Positions 1 to 8,898 of a stretch of 64,000 nt of DNA are shown here, piece after piece. The notes below the pieces were generated by a model. That model worked only from the letters and a program-made list of their open reading frames with translations, did no database searches and had not been told where the DNA came from. Location of the stretch: assembly GCF_011440375.1 (NCBI RefSeq), contig NZ_JAAOIR010000001.1, forward strand, positions 434,001 through 498,000, in the 5' to 3' direction. The translations under genes and the position numbers were made by a program. Each line of letters starts with the position of its first letter. Positions within the stretch are counted from its first letter, which is position 1. Origin of the DNA: Halorubellus sp. JP-L1. Lineage in GTDB: Archaea; Halobacteriota; Halobacteria; Halobacteriales; Natrialbaceae.

Positions 1-63
1 GACCGCGTGTCGAGCGACCGCGCCGAGGGCGCCACCGATACCGACGAGGACGGCCGGGTTCAC
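1..63 (-). CDS. crcB: Fluoride channel subunit CrcB/FluC, partial (first copy cut by window edge downstream)
   Basis: Only the first 21 codons are visible, read leftward off the edge. The start is GTG and the peptide continues NPAVLVGIGGALGAVAR, the glycine-rich first helix of CrcB/FluC fluoride exporters, whose family members carry a GxxR pair near the N-terminus. The GTG start shares bases with the TGA stop of the upstream crcB copy (GTGA overlap), so the two are almost certainly co-translated. Tandem crcB pairs are common in haloarchaea and are thought to form heterodimeric channels. The remainder lies outside the window. Confidence 0.8.
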   Translation of the reverse strand, partial: MNPAVLVGIGGALGAVARHAV

Positions 64-449
64 GCCTCCACGCTCCGTGCGAGTGCGAGCGCGACGTGCC
101 GGCCGAGGAGGACGCCGCCGATCCCGAGCGCGTAGTTCCCGGCGACGTTCCCGGCGGCGACGAGCGGCGCGGCCTGGTACGTCTGGACGGCGAACGTCGA
201 GTACGTCGTGAGCGAGGAGAGGAACCCGGTGCCGACTGCGGTCCGCATCCGACCGGAGAACGCGCCGAGGTACGCCTCCTCGTACAGGAGGAAGCCGAGG
301 AGCGCGCTCCCGACGACGTTCACGGCGAGCGTCGCGGATAGCCCTCCGACGGCGACGTCGACGCCGTACCGCGCGTTCGCACCGGCGAACCCGCCGAGTG
401 CGACGAGCGCGTACGTCTCGACGGACGCGAGCGGGTGGCCGTCAGTCAT
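60..449 (-). CDS. crcB: Fluoride channel subunit CrcB/FluC
   Basis: A 129-residue, four-helix membrane protein of the CrcB/FluC family, which exports fluoride as dual-topology dimers. Diagnostic features are the N-terminal GGFAGANARYG stretch, NVVGSALLGFL (the conserved Asn of helix 2) and the GFLSSLTTYSTFA motif, which matches the family's GxxGGLTTFSTF signature and holds the pore Phe/Ser/Thr residues. An upstream in-frame ATG would add 17 residues of non-membrane sequence; I chose the inner ATG (MTDGHPLA) because a TATA-like box lies at about 475-481. The 3' end overlaps the start of a second crcB by the GTGA arrangement. Confidence 0.9.
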   Translation of the reverse strand: MTDGHPLASVETYALVALGGFAGANARYGVDVAVGGLSATLAVNVVGSALLGFLLYEEAYLGAFSGRMRTAVGTGFLSSLTTYSTFAVQTYQAAPLVAAGNVAGNYALGIGGVLLGRHVALALARSVEA

Positions 450-456
450 CGACCGC

Positions 457-474
457 CACTCCACATCGGGAGTG
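457..474. promoter_or_regulatory. Inverted repeat between the TATA-like box and start of crcB
   Basis: CACTCC-acatcg-GGAGTG is a perfect 6-bp inverted repeat with a 6-nt spacer, ending 7 nt upstream of the crcB ATG and just downstream of an A/T-rich TATA-like stretch (about 475-481, read on the minus strand). The position would suit a repressor operator or a short 5' hairpin. No fluoride riboswitch fold was recognised. Function is inferred from position only. Confidence 0.3.
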
Positions 475-620
475 CAAAAATCCGGCGGGTCGCTCACCAA
501 CCGAGGGCGAGCGCGAGTGGCCGTGCTTGCGAGTAGACGAGACGGGAGCCGATTCGCCGTACTCGGTAGTGTGCGTGGCGAGCGCGGGGAGGACGCGAGT
601 AGAGGAGAGAACGGAGCGGG

Positions 621-845
621 TTAGAAGACGTACTCGTCGTCGTGACCCATCATGCCGTCGTCCTCGAACCCGGACTCGAGGCGTTCGTCCTCGTCGTCCA
701 TCGGCCCGCTCGTCTTGTACGCCTTCAGACCGGCGGCGAGGAGGTCCTCGATGGCCTCGTCCCGGTTGACGAACTCGCCCTGCTCGACCATCTGCGTGAT
801 CTGCATCTCGAGATGCTCGGGGATGTTTATCTCGACCTTGGGCAT
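621..845 (-). CDS. Ribbon-helix-helix (CopG/Arc-like) DNA-binding protein
   Basis: A 74-residue protein. Residues 1-45 (MPKVEINIPEHLEMQITQM, then EAIEDLLAAGL) form the beta-strand/two-helix pattern of ribbon-helix-helix regulators that bind DNA as dimers through the paired strands. The C-terminus (MDDEDERLESGFEDDGM) is an acidic, probably disordered tail ending in DDEYVF. It stands alone on the minus strand with its own TATA-like box at 873-880, 28 nt upstream, so the transcript is probably leaderless. Small RHH proteins of this type are widespread in haloarchaea; the target is unknown. Confidence 0.8.
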   Translation of the reverse strand: MPKVEINIPEHLEMQITQMVEQGEFVNRDEAIEDLLAAGLKAYKTSGPMDDEDERLESGFEDDGMMGHDDEYVF

Positions 846-1147
846 CAGTAATTGGGGCTATCGGTAAGGGGGTATTTAAGCCTGTTGGGGACGTGAATCC
901 GCCGCGGTCAGGCGCTTCAGGGCCGCGATCGCGGGTTGCTCGGCAGTCGCGTCCCGTGACGACCGACGCTGTCCACCGGGCCGTAACCGTGAACTGACAA
1001 ACAAGCGTCGGGAACCCGCGACCACGCGTGGCCATCGTTCGGTGCAACCCCCACTCGCCGTCGGTCGATCTGCTCGCGCTCGCAGTCGTCCGCGCGACGA
1101 CGAACGGTCCGTCACGCCTACGGTCCTCGACGCGCTACCAGAGAGCG
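846..1147. other. Intergenic region, 302 bp, between divergent genes
   Basis: It holds the promoter of the minus-strand RHH gene at its left end. Open frames cross it on both strands, but their translations are Arg/Ser-rich and non-acidic, like antisense shadows, and none has a convincing start signal. I see no further gene here. Confidence 0.5.
873..880 (-). promoter_or_regulatory. TATA-like box of the RHH gene
   Basis: On the minus strand this reads CTTAAATA, an archaeal TATA-box match. It lies about 28 nt before the ATG at 845, the spacing expected for a leaderless haloarchaeal transcript. Confidence 0.5.
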
Positions 1148-1744
1148 ATGACTGTCAGGGACGTCACGGACATCCACGAGGAGTTCGACGGGGAGCGCGT
1201 ACCGCCGGGCCAGCGCGAGACGTCGAAGTTCCCCGTGCTCTCGAAGAGCGGCACGCCGAACTACGACCCCGAGAACTACTCGCTGGACGTCTGGGGCGCC
1301 GTCGACGACGAACTATCCTTCTCGCTCGAGGAGTTCCAGGGCGTCGAGAGCGAGACCCAGCGCCAGGACTTCCACTGCGTCACCGGCTGGTCGAAGCTCG
1401 ACTGCGAGTTCGCGGGCGTGACGTTCCCGACGCTCGCGGACCTCGCGGGCGTCCACGACGACGCGGTCCACGTCATGTTCCACGCCCTCGACGGCTACAC
1501 GACGAACCTCCCGCTCGAAGACTGCATGCGCGAGGAGGTGCTGCTCGCGTGGGCGTTCGACGGCGACGACCTCCCCAGGGAGCACGGCGGCCCGCTCCGC
1601 GTCGTCACGCCCCACCGGTACGCGTACAAGGGCGCGAAGTGGGTGGACGGCGTCGAGTTCCTCACCGAACCAGAGCGCGGGTACTGGGAGAAGCGCGGGT
1701 ACTCGAACACCGCGAACCCCTGGAACGAAGAACGGTACGCCTGA
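1148..1744 (+). CDS. Molybdopterin-dependent oxidoreductase, sulfite-oxidase/YedY-type fold
   Basis: A 198-residue protein made of little more than the molybdopterin-binding domain of the sulfite oxidase family. The key motif is FHCVTGWSKLDCEFAGV at about residues 75-91: the Cys of HCVTGWS is the expected molybdenum ligand, and GxxF follows as in MsrP/YedY. HGGPLRVVTPHRYAYKGAKW (from about residue 155) is the second family signature, contacting the cofactor. No Tat signal or membrane segment is present, so it is probably cytoplasmic. I chose the ATG at 1148 because the 40 upstream codons are not haloarchaeal in composition. The substrate is unknown; methionine sulfoxide or other S/N-oxides are possible from the family. 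Confidence 0.85.
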   Translation: MTVRDVTDIHEEFDGERVPPGQRETSKFPVLSKSGTPNYDPENYSLDVWGAVDDELSFSLEEFQGVESETQRQDFHCVTGWSKLDCEFAGVTFPTLADLAGVHDDAVHVMFHALDGYTTNLPLEDCMREEVLLAWAFDGDDLPREHGGPLRVVTPHRYAYKGAKWVDGVEFLTEPERGYWEKRGYSNTANPWNEERYA

Positions 1745-1821
1745 TTCGAGCCGCGACCGAGCAGCGCTTTAGACCTTGCGCGTGTGATACCGTCGGCTCC
1801 GCGTCTCGGATATGAACACCC

Positions 1822-1827
1822 TTTATA
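1822..1827 (+). promoter_or_regulatory. TATA box of menF-menD
   Basis: TTTATA lies 25-30 nt upstream of the menF ATG at 1852, the standard spacing for a leaderless archaeal mRNA. It probably drives the coupled menF-menD transcript. Confidence 0.55.
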
Positions 1828-1851
1828 GGGCCGGTCCCTGAGTTGGGTGCG

Positions 1852-3201
1852 ATGGAACGAGCGGGCAGCGGCGGGCGCTCGAGCGAGGTGGGTCGGGACG
1901 CCGGGCGTCTGGTGAGTCGCAGCCGCGAGGTGGGTGACGTCTCGTTTCGGGCGTTCCTCGCGTCGCGAGCGCCGCCGCGGCTCCAGTGGGCGAGCCCGGG
2001 CGGGCTGGAACTCGCGGGCGCGGGCGTCGCCGTTGAACTGACCGCGGACGGCCCCGGCCGGTTCGACGCCGTGCGCAACCGTGCAGACGCGGTGTTCGCG
2101 GACGTCGACGCGAACGGCGCGGCCGAGGGCGCGCCCCGCCCGCGATTCGTGGGCGGGTTCGCGTTCCGCGACGATCACGTCCCGGATGGCTCCTGGTCGG
2201 GGTTCCCGGCGGCGTCGTTCGTCCTGCCGGCGATCCAGTTGACGCGCACCGACGACGGGACGTGGGTGACCGTGAACCGGTACGGGCCGGACGCCGATGC
2301 CGACGCCGTCGAGGCGGCGCTCGACGAGGCGGTCGACGCGGTTGCGGCGCTCCCGAAGATGCGACCCGTCGGCGACGCACCGGGAGTCGCGGCGACGCGC
2401 CGGACGACGTCGAAGGACGCGTGGACGACGCAGGTCGCGGACGCGACCGAGCGCATTCGCGCCGGCGACCTGGAGAAGGTCGTGCTCGCGACCGCGCTGG
2501 AGGTCGACCTCCGCGGCGACGTGGACCTCCCGGACGTCCTCGAACGGCTCCGGCGGACGTACCCGAACTGCTATCGCTTCCTCGTCCAGCCGACCGAGAC
2601 TGGGGGGTTCCTCGGCGCACCCCCCGAGCGCCTCGTCGCCCAAACTGGCCGGCGCGTCGAGACGGAGGCGCTCGCGGGGTCCGTCGGCCGGGGCGGAACG
2701 CCCGAAGCGGACGCGGAGCTCGCGCAGTCGCTCGTCGACTCGGAGAAGATACAGCACGAGCAGCGTCTCGTCGTGGACGCGATCTGCGAGCAACTCGCCG
2801 GGTTCGGCGCGGTCGCCGAGGGAGAGCAGCGCGTGCGCAAGCTCGACAACATCCAGCACCTCCAGACGCCGATCTCGGCGGAACTGGACGTGGATGCGCA
2901 CGTGCTCGACATCGTCGAGGCGCTGCATCCGACGCCGGCGGTCGGCGGGCTGCCGCCGGCAGCCGCTGCGGCGACGATCCGGGACGTGGAGACGTTCGAG
3001 CGCGGCTGGTACGCCGCCCCCGTCGGGTGGTTCGACGCGACGGGCGACGGCGAGTTCCTCGTCGCGATCCGCTCGGGCGTGGCGGGCGGCGACCGGGCGA
3101 CGCTGTTCGCGGGCAACGGCATCGTGCGGGACTCGGACCCCCAGGAGGAGTGGGACGAGATCCAACTCAAGTACCGGCCGCTGCTCGAGGAGTTCCGATG
3201 A
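1852..3201 (+). CDS. menF: Isochorismate synthase MenF
   Basis: A 449-residue chorismate-utilising enzyme that isomerises chorismate to isochorismate, the first step of classical menaquinone synthesis. The C-terminal catalytic domain (about residues 190-449) shows IRAGDLEKVVLA, LGAPPERLV, TEALAGS, KIQHEQRLVVDAI, LHPTPAVGG and GNGIVRDSDPQEEWDE, the conserved isochorismate synthase/anthranilate synthase blocks with the Mg-binding Glu residues. The start at 1852 is favoured over an ATG three codons upstream by the TATA spacing. Its TGA overlaps the menD ATG (ATGA), indicating translational coupling. The cluster of men genes supports a role in menaquinone rather than siderophore synthesis. Confidence 0.93.
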   Translation: MERAGSGGRSSEVGRDAGRLVSRSREVGDVSFRAFLASRAPPRLQWASPGGLELAGAGVAVELTADGPGRFDAVRNRADAVFADVDANGAAEGAPRPRFVGGFAFRDDHVPDGSWSGFPAASFVLPAIQLTRTDDGTWVTVNRYGPDADADAVEAALDEAVDAVAALPKMRPVGDAPGVAATRRTTSKDAWTTQVADATERIRAGDLEKVVLATALEVDLRGDVDLPDVLERLRRTYPNCYRFLVQPTETGGFLGAPPERLVAQTGRRVETEALAGSVGRGGTPEADAELAQSLVDSEKIQHEQRLVVDAICEQLAGFGAVAEGEQRVRKLDNIQHLQTPISAELDVDAHVLDIVEALHPTPAVGGLPPAAAAATIRDVETFERGWYAAPVGWFDATGDGEFLVAIRSGVAGGDRATLFAGNGIVRDSDPQEEWDEIQLKYRPLLEEFR

Positions 3202-5057
3202 CGGCGAACGGCGACGAACCCGGCGACGGGTATCCGAATCGCAACGTACTCTGGGCGGAGACGCTCGTCGAGGAACTGGCGGCGGGCGGTCTCGAGGCGG
3301 TCGTGGTGTCGCCGGGGAGTCGGTCGACGCCGTTGACGGTGGCGGTCGCTGACCGCGACGACCTCTCCGCGTTCTCGGTGCTCGACGAGCGCGCGGCGGC
3401 GTTCTTCGCGCTCGGTCGCGCCCGGCGGACGGGCGAGCCGACGGCGCTCGTCTGCACGTCCGGAACGGCTGCAGCGAACTATCATCCCGCCATACTGGAG
3501 GCGAGTCAGGCGCGCGTGCCGCTGCTGGCGTTGACTGCGGACCGGCCGCCGGAGTTGCGGGACTCGGGCGCGAACCAGACCGTCGACCAGGAGAAGCTCT
3601 ACGGCGACGCGGTCCGCTGGTACCGCGACCTGCCGGAACCGGAGGCGACGCCGCGGAAGCTCAAGCGGCTTCGCACGGACGCGGCGCGAGCGCTCGCGGA
3701 GACGCGCGGGACGCCAGCGGGGCCAGTGCACCTGAACTGTCCGTTCCGGAAGCCACTGGAGCCCACGGACGTACCGGGCGACGTCCCGGAGGGATGGGAC
3801 GAGGGCGACGACCGTGCGTCGGCCGGGCGCTTCGAGGACGGGGAGCGACGACCGTTCGTCCGCACGGAGGCGGGGCGACCGACGCTCTCCGCGGCGCGAC
3901 TCGACGCGCTCGCGGACGTCGTCGCGGACGCCGAGACGGGCGTCGTCGTCGCCGGGCCCGCGGACCCGGTGGACGTCGCTCGCGAGGACTACGCACCAGC
4001 CGTCGCGGGCCTTGGCGCCACTGTGGGGTTCCCGGTGCTCGCGGACGTGCTCTCGACGGTCCGGTACGGCCCGCACGTCGCGGACGCACCGGTCGTCGGC
4101 GGATACGACGGCTACGTCGACGGGCTCCTGGACGCGGTCGACCCGGACGTCGCGCTCCGCTTCGGGGCGTCGCCGACGTCGAAGCCGCTCCGGAAGGCAC
4201 TCGCGGAACGGGACGTCCAGCAGGTGCTCGTCGACCCGGCTGGCGAGTGGCGGGACGCCGAGTTCGCGACGGACACGCTCGTCGCCGCGGACCCGGTCCA
4301 CGTCGCCCGCGAACTCGCCGAGCGCCTCGAGGGGGCAGTCAGTGAACGCGAGAGCGGCGAGCGATCCGCGACCGAGCGGGCGCTCGCGCTCGACGAGGCG
4401 TTCTCGGATGGGGTCGCGAGCGCACGCGTGGACGTCTCCGTGGGTGCGTTCGAGGGCGAGGTGCTCGCGGACGTTGTCGCTGGCGCACCGGACCCGTCGA
4501 CGGTCGTCGTCTCGAACTCGATGCCGGTCCGGGACGCCGACCGGTTCGCGGCCGCCAGCGAGGCGGACGTGACCGTGGTCGCGAACCGCGGCGCGAGCGG
4601 CATCGACGGCGTCACCTCCACCGCGCTCGGAGCAGGGAGTGCCACGAGCGACGAGCTCGTGTACGTCACGGGCGATCTCGCGTACTACCACGACATGAAC
4701 GGCCTGCTCTCGCTCTCGCGGTGCGGCGTCGACGCGACGATCGTCGTCGTGAACAACGACGGCGGCGGCATCTTCCACGAACTCCCGATCGCCGAGTTCG
4801 AACCGCCGTTCACCGAGCAGTTCCAGACTCCCCACGGCATGGATTTCGCGGCGACCGGCGACCTCTACGACCTCGCGTTCGAACGCGTCGCACCGGACGC
4901 GTTCGCCGACGCGTACGAGCGCGTGCTCGGAACGGCGGGGACGGCGGTCCTCGAGGTCGGGTTCGACGCGGCCGCGAGCCACGACGCCCGCGACGCCGCG
5001 ACGGAACGCGCTCGCGAGACCGTCCGGGCCGAAGTCGACGACTTCGACGCCCAGTAG
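3198..5057 (+). CDS. menD: SEPHCHC synthase MenD (thiamine-diphosphate enzyme)
   Basis: A 619-residue enzyme that condenses isochorismate with 2-oxoglutarate (with decarboxylation) to SEPHCHC, the second menaquinone step. Visible motifs are VVSPGSRSTPL near the N-terminus, CTSGTAAANYHPAILEAS, PELRDSGANQTVDQ, and the thiamine diphosphate/Mg site in the C-terminal third: TGDLAYYHDMNGLL followed by VVNNDGGGIFHELP. Length matches the family's three-domain architecture. It starts inside the menF stop codon (ATGA), so the two are made together. A much longer open frame continues upstream, but that part is an Arg-rich shadow of menF. Confidence 0.94.
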   Translation: MTANGDEPGDGYPNRNVLWAETLVEELAAGGLEAVVVSPGSRSTPLTVAVADRDDLSAFSVLDERAAAFFALGRARRTGEPTALVCTSGTAAANYHPAILEASQARVPLLALTADRPPELRDSGANQTVDQEKLYGDAVRWYRDLPEPEATPRKLKRLRTDAARALAETRGTPAGPVHLNCPFRKPLEPTDVPGDVPEGWDEGDDRASAGRFEDGERRPFVRTEAGRPTLSAARLDALADVVADAETGVVVAGPADPVDVAREDYAPAVAGLGATVGFPVLADVLSTVRYGPHVADAPVVGGYDGYVDGLLDAVDPDVALRFGASPTSKPLRKALAERDVQQVLVDPAGEWRDAEFATDTLVAADPVHVARELAERLEGAVSERESGERSATERALALDEAFSDGVASARVDVSVGAFEGEVLADVVAGAPDPSTVVVSNSMPVRDADRFAAASEADVTVVANRGASGIDGVTSTALGAGSATSDELVYVTGDLAYYHDMNGLLSLSRCGVDATIVVVNNDGGGIFHELPIAEFEPPFTEQFQTPHGMDFAATGDLYDLAFERVAPDAFADAYERVLGTAGTAVLEVGFDAAASHDARDAATERARETVRAEVDDFDAQ

Positions 5058-5088
5058 CGATTGGGCCCTGTCCAGGGGTGCGCTCTGC

Positions 5089-6165
5089 CTACCGCAGCAC
5101 TCGCATGAACAGCACGCTGTACCCGAAGGGAATCCACGTGCCGCCGAGGAAGACGAGTCCGAGGAGCGAGAGGACCTCCAGTCCGGGGACGGCGAGGAGG
5201 ACGGCGGGTGCGATGACGCTCCACGCGCCGAAGACGTAGCACCCGATGCGGGGCATCGTCAGGAGGTAGCCGGTGAGCGCGAGCGCGCAGACGGCGACGG
5301 TGACGTTCACGAACAGCGAGAACTGCGGCGAGACCGCCGAGTACGCGACGAACGGGTAGAGGACGAACATGATGCCGACGACGACCGCCTCGCTCCCCTG
5401 GAGCTCGTAGGACACACGGCTGGTGTCGAGTTCCTCGTCGTCCCAGTCGTGCACCGAGTAACCGCCGTCGTCGTCGCCGTCGGTCGACCCGCGGCCCTGG
5501 CGCTGTCTCTCCTTCGACCACTCGCGTGCGCTCCGTCGTGCTCGTTCACGATAGCCGTCCGCGCTCGTCGCGCTCGCGGACGTACCACCGTCACCGGCAG
5601 CAGTGTTGTCGCCGCCAGCGCCGTCGCCACCTGCACCGTTGCCACCAGCGCCGTCGACGCTCTCGCCGCCGACGTCGTAACTCCGCTCGCTCGGGTTGCC
5701 GTCGCCCGCACGCGCCCGCGTCCGGTCGTACGCACCCGGGTCGAACCCGAAGCGGTCGTCCGCGCCGACGCCACCGTTGGCGTCCGCACCGCCGGCCTCC
5801 GCGCCGCCAGCATCTGCGCCGCCGTCATCCGCGCCTGCACCGCTGTCGGCGGTGGCCGTTCCGGACCGTCCGGCCTCGTCCGCGCGCCGGTCCGAACCGA
5901 CGTCCCAGCGACTGCCGTCGCCGCCGGTGCCGCCAGCGACGTGAGTCGTGTACGACGCGTGGCCGAGGCGGTCGTAGCGAGCGCGCTCGTCGGGGTCCCC
6001 GAGGACGTCCTCCGCGGCCTGCACGCGCTGGAAGGCGTCGGTCGCGTCCGGCGAGTCGTTCAGGTCGGGATGGGTCTCCTTGACCCGCTCGCGGTAGGCT
6101 GCCTCGATCTCGTCCTGGGTCGCGGTCCGCTCGACCCCGAGGACGTCGTAGAACGTCTCGGCCAT
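5089..6165 (-). CDS. J-domain (DnaJ-like) membrane protein
   Basis: A 358-residue protein. Residues 1-65 are a J-domain (FYDVLGVERTATQDEIEAAY, then HPD within KETHPDLND), which stimulates the ATPase of Hsp70/DnaK. It lacks the Gly/Phe and zinc-finger regions of true DnaJ. Residues about 75-235 are a low-complexity linker rich in Gly, Ala, Asp and Ser. The C-terminal 115 residues hold about four membrane helices ending RVLR. The likely role is tethering DnaK activity to the membrane, an inference from architecture. It lies on the minus strand between menD and menB. The ATG at 6165 is the only sensible start; the open frame upstream is a menB shadow. Confidence 0.85.
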   Translation of the reverse strand: MAETFYDVLGVERTATQDEIEAAYRERVKETHPDLNDSPDATDAFQRVQAAEDVLGDPDERARYDRLGHASYTTHVAGGTGGDGSRWDVGSDRRADEAGRSGTATADSGAGADDGGADAGGAEAGGADANGGVGADDRFGFDPGAYDRTRARAGDGNPSERSYDVGGESVDGAGGNGAGGDGAGGDNTAAGDGGTSASATSADGYRERARRSAREWSKERQRQGRGSTDGDDDGGYSVHDWDDEELDTSRVSYELQGSEAVVVGIMFVLYPFVAYSAVSPQFSLFVNVTVAVCALALTGYLLTMPRIGCYVFGAWSVIAPAVLLAVPGLEVLSLLGLVFLGGTWIPFGYSVLFMRVLR

Positions 6166-6306
6166 CGCTGCTTGGTGGACGGTGGGGCCGGATCGAGAAA
6201 AACGTTCGCGGCCATGATCCACCGCAATCCGGTCACCAAGGGAGCCCCGACACGGGGCCGGGTCGAGACGCGAACCTCCAAGTGCGCGCCGCGGGTCAGG
6301 TCCGGT

Positions 6307-7206
6307 ATGGTCAGCGAACTCTTCGACCCGGATCGGTGGGAGGCGACGGCGTTGAACGACGAGTTCAGGGACGTCACGTACCATCGCGGCACCGACGTCG
6401 GCGCGGTCCGCATCGCGTTCGACCGGCCGGAGGTGCGGAACGCGTTCCGCCCGGGGACCGTCGACGAACTCTACCGCGCGCTCGATCACGCGAAGCGCCA
6501 GACGGACGTCGGGTGCGTGCTCCTCACCGGGAACGGGCCGAGCCCGGACGACGGCGGATGGGCGTTCTGCTCGGGCGGCGACCAGCGCGTCCGCGGCGCG
6601 GACGGTTACGAGTACCGCGAGGACGACGCCGACCGCGACACGGCGAGCGACGCGGGGCGCCTGCACATCCTCGAGGTCCAGCGACTCATCCGGCACATCC
6701 CGAAGCCCGTCGTCTGCGTCGCGCCGGGGTGGGCGGTCGGTGGCGGGCACAGCCTCCACGTCGTCTGCGACATGACGCTCGCGAGCGCGGAGCACGCGAA
6801 GTTCAAGCAGACCGACCCGGACGTCGCGAGCTTCGACGGCGGGTTCGGGAGCGCGTACCTCGCGAAGCAGGTCGGCCAGAAGAAGGCCCGCGAGGTGTTC
6901 TTCCTCGGGAAGACGTACGACGCCGCGGAGGCCGCCGACATGGGGATGGTGAACGAGGCCGTCCCGCACGAGGACCTCGAGGACGTCGCGCTCGACTGGG
7001 CGGAGGAGATGCTCGGGAAGAGCCCGACGGCGATGCGGATGCTCAAGTACGCGTTCAACGCGACCGACGACGGCATGGTCGGCCAGCAGGTGTTCGCGGG
7101 CGAGGCGACGCGGCTCGCGTACCAGACCGACGAAGCGCAAGAGGGCCGGGACGCGTTCAACGAGGACCGCGACCCCGAGTTCGGCGACTTCGAGTACCAC
7201 TACTAG
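6307..7206 (+). CDS. menB: 1,4-dihydroxy-2-naphthoyl-CoA synthase MenB
   Basis: A 299-residue crotonase-fold enzyme that cyclises O-succinylbenzoyl-CoA to DHNA-CoA. Diagnostic MenB sequence includes FCSGGDQRVRG (oxyanion loop), GWAVGGGHSLHVVCDMTLAS (second oxyanion-hole glycine and the active-site region), and KQTDPDVASFDGGFGSAYLA with the conserved catalytic Asp/Gly stretch. The C-terminal KSPTAMRMLKYAFNA and the short tail ending FEYHY are typical of MenB. It is a single gene on the + strand, about 1.2 kb beyond menD, and completes the ring-forming step of the local menaquinone pathway. Confidence 0.95.
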   Translation: MVSELFDPDRWEATALNDEFRDVTYHRGTDVGAVRIAFDRPEVRNAFRPGTVDELYRALDHAKRQTDVGCVLLTGNGPSPDDGGWAFCSGGDQRVRGADGYEYREDDADRDTASDAGRLHILEVQRLIRHIPKPVVCVAPGWAVGGGHSLHVVCDMTLASAEHAKFKQTDPDVASFDGGFGSAYLAKQVGQKKAREVFFLGKTYDAAEAADMGMVNEAVPHEDLEDVALDWAEEMLGKSPTAMRMLKYAFNATDDGMVGQQVFAGEATRLAYQTDEAQEGRDAFNEDRDPEFGDFEYHY

Positions 7207-7380
7207 CCAGCCGTCGGGGTTCGTCGCCGTCGCCGCCGTCGTCGCCGTCGTCGCCGTGACCGCCGTCGCTGTCCGCGGTTCGCCGCCCGCGGGTCCCTCG
7301 AGCGACCGTCTTCAGATCGCGAGTTAACGGTGTGATTTATGTCGGCGAGGGATGAAGTGCTCGGCTAGTGAGCGCTAACT

Positions 7381-8796
7381 GTGAGGGATGATGGCACGGC
7401 TGACGGCGCGTCGTCCGTGCTGGTCGTCGCCCCCACACCGACGATCGCGGCCGGTACCGACGCGGAGGCCGAGGGCGAACCCGACGACCTCCGGTTCGAT
7501 CACGCGAGGAGTCTCGAGACGGCGCGGCACGTGCTGGCGTCGGGGACGCGGGACTGCGTCGTCGTCGACGGGTCGCTCCTGACCGACGACGGGTCCGGGT
7601 TCATCGACGACGTCCGGGCGCTCGCCCCCGGGTGTCCCGTCATCCTCCTCGCCAGGGGCGACGGCGTACTACCGGACGAACTCGTCTCGAAGGCGACGAC
7701 GATAGTCGAGACGTCCGCCGGCGGAGAGAACGCGTTCCTCCTCGAGAAGGTCCGTTCGACCGTCCGGAGCACCGAACCGTACGACGACGGCCACCAGATG
7801 TATCGAGCGCTCGTTGAGACCGCCCGCGACGGCCTCTACCGGCTGGATGCGACCGGCGAGTTCGTGTACGCGAACGAGTCGTTCGCGGAGATGCTCGGCT
7901 ACGAGCGCGCCGAACTCATCGGCAGTCACGGCTCTCGCCCGCTGGTCGACGGCGAGCTCGAACGCGGTCAGCGCGTCATTCAGCAAGTGCTGGCGGACGA
8001 GGACCGGGAGAGCGAGATCCTGGACATGGAGATGGTGACGAAGGCGGGCGATCGGATCGTCGTCGCCGTCCACTTCGTCGTGCTGACGACGGACGACGGC
8101 GCGTACGACGGCGTGATGGGCGTCGTCCGAGACGTGACGGAGCGCCGCGAACGTGAGCGCGAACTCGAGCGCAAGAACGAGCGACTGGACTCGTTCGCGT
8201 CGATGGTCAGTCACGACCTCCGGAACCCCCTGAACGTCGCCACGGGTCGACTCGAGTTGGTTCGGGACGCGATCGATCACGCGGACCTCGAGGAGATCGC
8301 CGTCTCGCTCGATCGGATGGACGCGCTGATCGAGGACTTGCTGACGCTCGCGCGCGCCGGCAAGCGCGTCGACGACGTGGAACCGGTCGCGCTCGCGTCG
8401 GTCGCCGAGGCCTGCTGGCGTAACGTGGCGACGCCGGAGGCGACGCTCGCGGTCGAGTCGGCGCTGACGCTGCGCGCCGACCCGAACCGGTTGAAGCAGC
8501 TGCTGGAGAACCTCGTGCGGAACGCGCTGGAGCACGGCCGCCGGGACGCTCACGTCGTCGTCAGCGACCTCGACGACGGGGACGGATTCTACGTCGCCGA
8601 CGACGGCCCGGGAATCCCGGTCGAGGCACGCGAGGACGTGTTCGACGCCGGGGTCTCGACGAACGACGGCACCGGGTTGGGGCTGGCCATCGTCGAGGAC
8701 GTCGTCGAGGCGCACGGCTGGTCGATCGTCGTGACCGACAGCGAGTCGGGCGGTGCGCGATTCGAGATCTCGGGCGTCGCGATCGGTTCGACGTGA
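7381..8796 (+). CDS. PAS-domain sensor histidine kinase with N-terminal receiver-like domain
   Basis: A 471-residue soluble kinase starting at GTG. Residues about 12-125 resemble a receiver domain with Asp63 (CVVVDGSLL) at the phospho-acceptor position, although the acidic pocket near the N-terminus is not obvious. A PAS domain spans about 140-255 (GLYRLDATGEFVYANESFAE) and ends with the usual DVTERRERE linker. HisKA carries His278 in MVSHDLRNPLNV. HATPase_c shows the N box LLENLVRNALEHG, DDGPGIP and GTGLGLAIVEDV. All catalytic boxes are intact. It lies in the men region but no cognate regulator is adjacent, so any link to menaquinone or redox sensing is speculative. Confidence 0.9.
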   Translation: MRDDGTADGASSVLVVAPTPTIAAGTDAEAEGEPDDLRFDHARSLETARHVLASGTRDCVVVDGSLLTDDGSGFIDDVRALAPGCPVILLARGDGVLPDELVSKATTIVETSAGGENAFLLEKVRSTVRSTEPYDDGHQMYRALVETARDGLYRLDATGEFVYANESFAEMLGYERAELIGSHGSRPLVDGELERGQRVIQQVLADEDRESEILDMEMVTKAGDRIVVAVHFVVLTTDDGAYDGVMGVVRDVTERRERERELERKNERLDSFASMVSHDLRNPLNVATGRLELVRDAIDHADLEEIAVSLDRMDALIEDLLTLARAGKRVDDVEPVALASVAEACWRNVATPEATLAVESALTLRADPNRLKQLLENLVRNALEHGRRDAHVVVSDLDDGDGFYVADDGPGIPVEAREDVFDAGVSTNDGTGLGLAIVEDVVEAHGWSIVVTDSESGGARFEISGVAIGST

Positions 8797-8898
8797 GGCG
8801 TTCCCGTGACCGAGGGCGGGTCTCCCGTCTCCCGAGTCGGTGCTATCGTCGTTTCACCTTGCCGAAGGCACTTACCCGACTCGCCGGAACGAACGCGT

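Noticed and set aside
876-1115. A 79-codon minus-strand frame upstream of the molybdopterin gene
   Set aside because: Basic, Ser/Arg-rich composition, no promoter or start support, and overlap with the RHH gene promoter.
1495-3165. A 556-codon minus-strand frame opposite the molybdopterin enzyme and menF
   Set aside because: Its product is Arg/Val-rich and non-acidic, consistent with the antisense shadow of menF.
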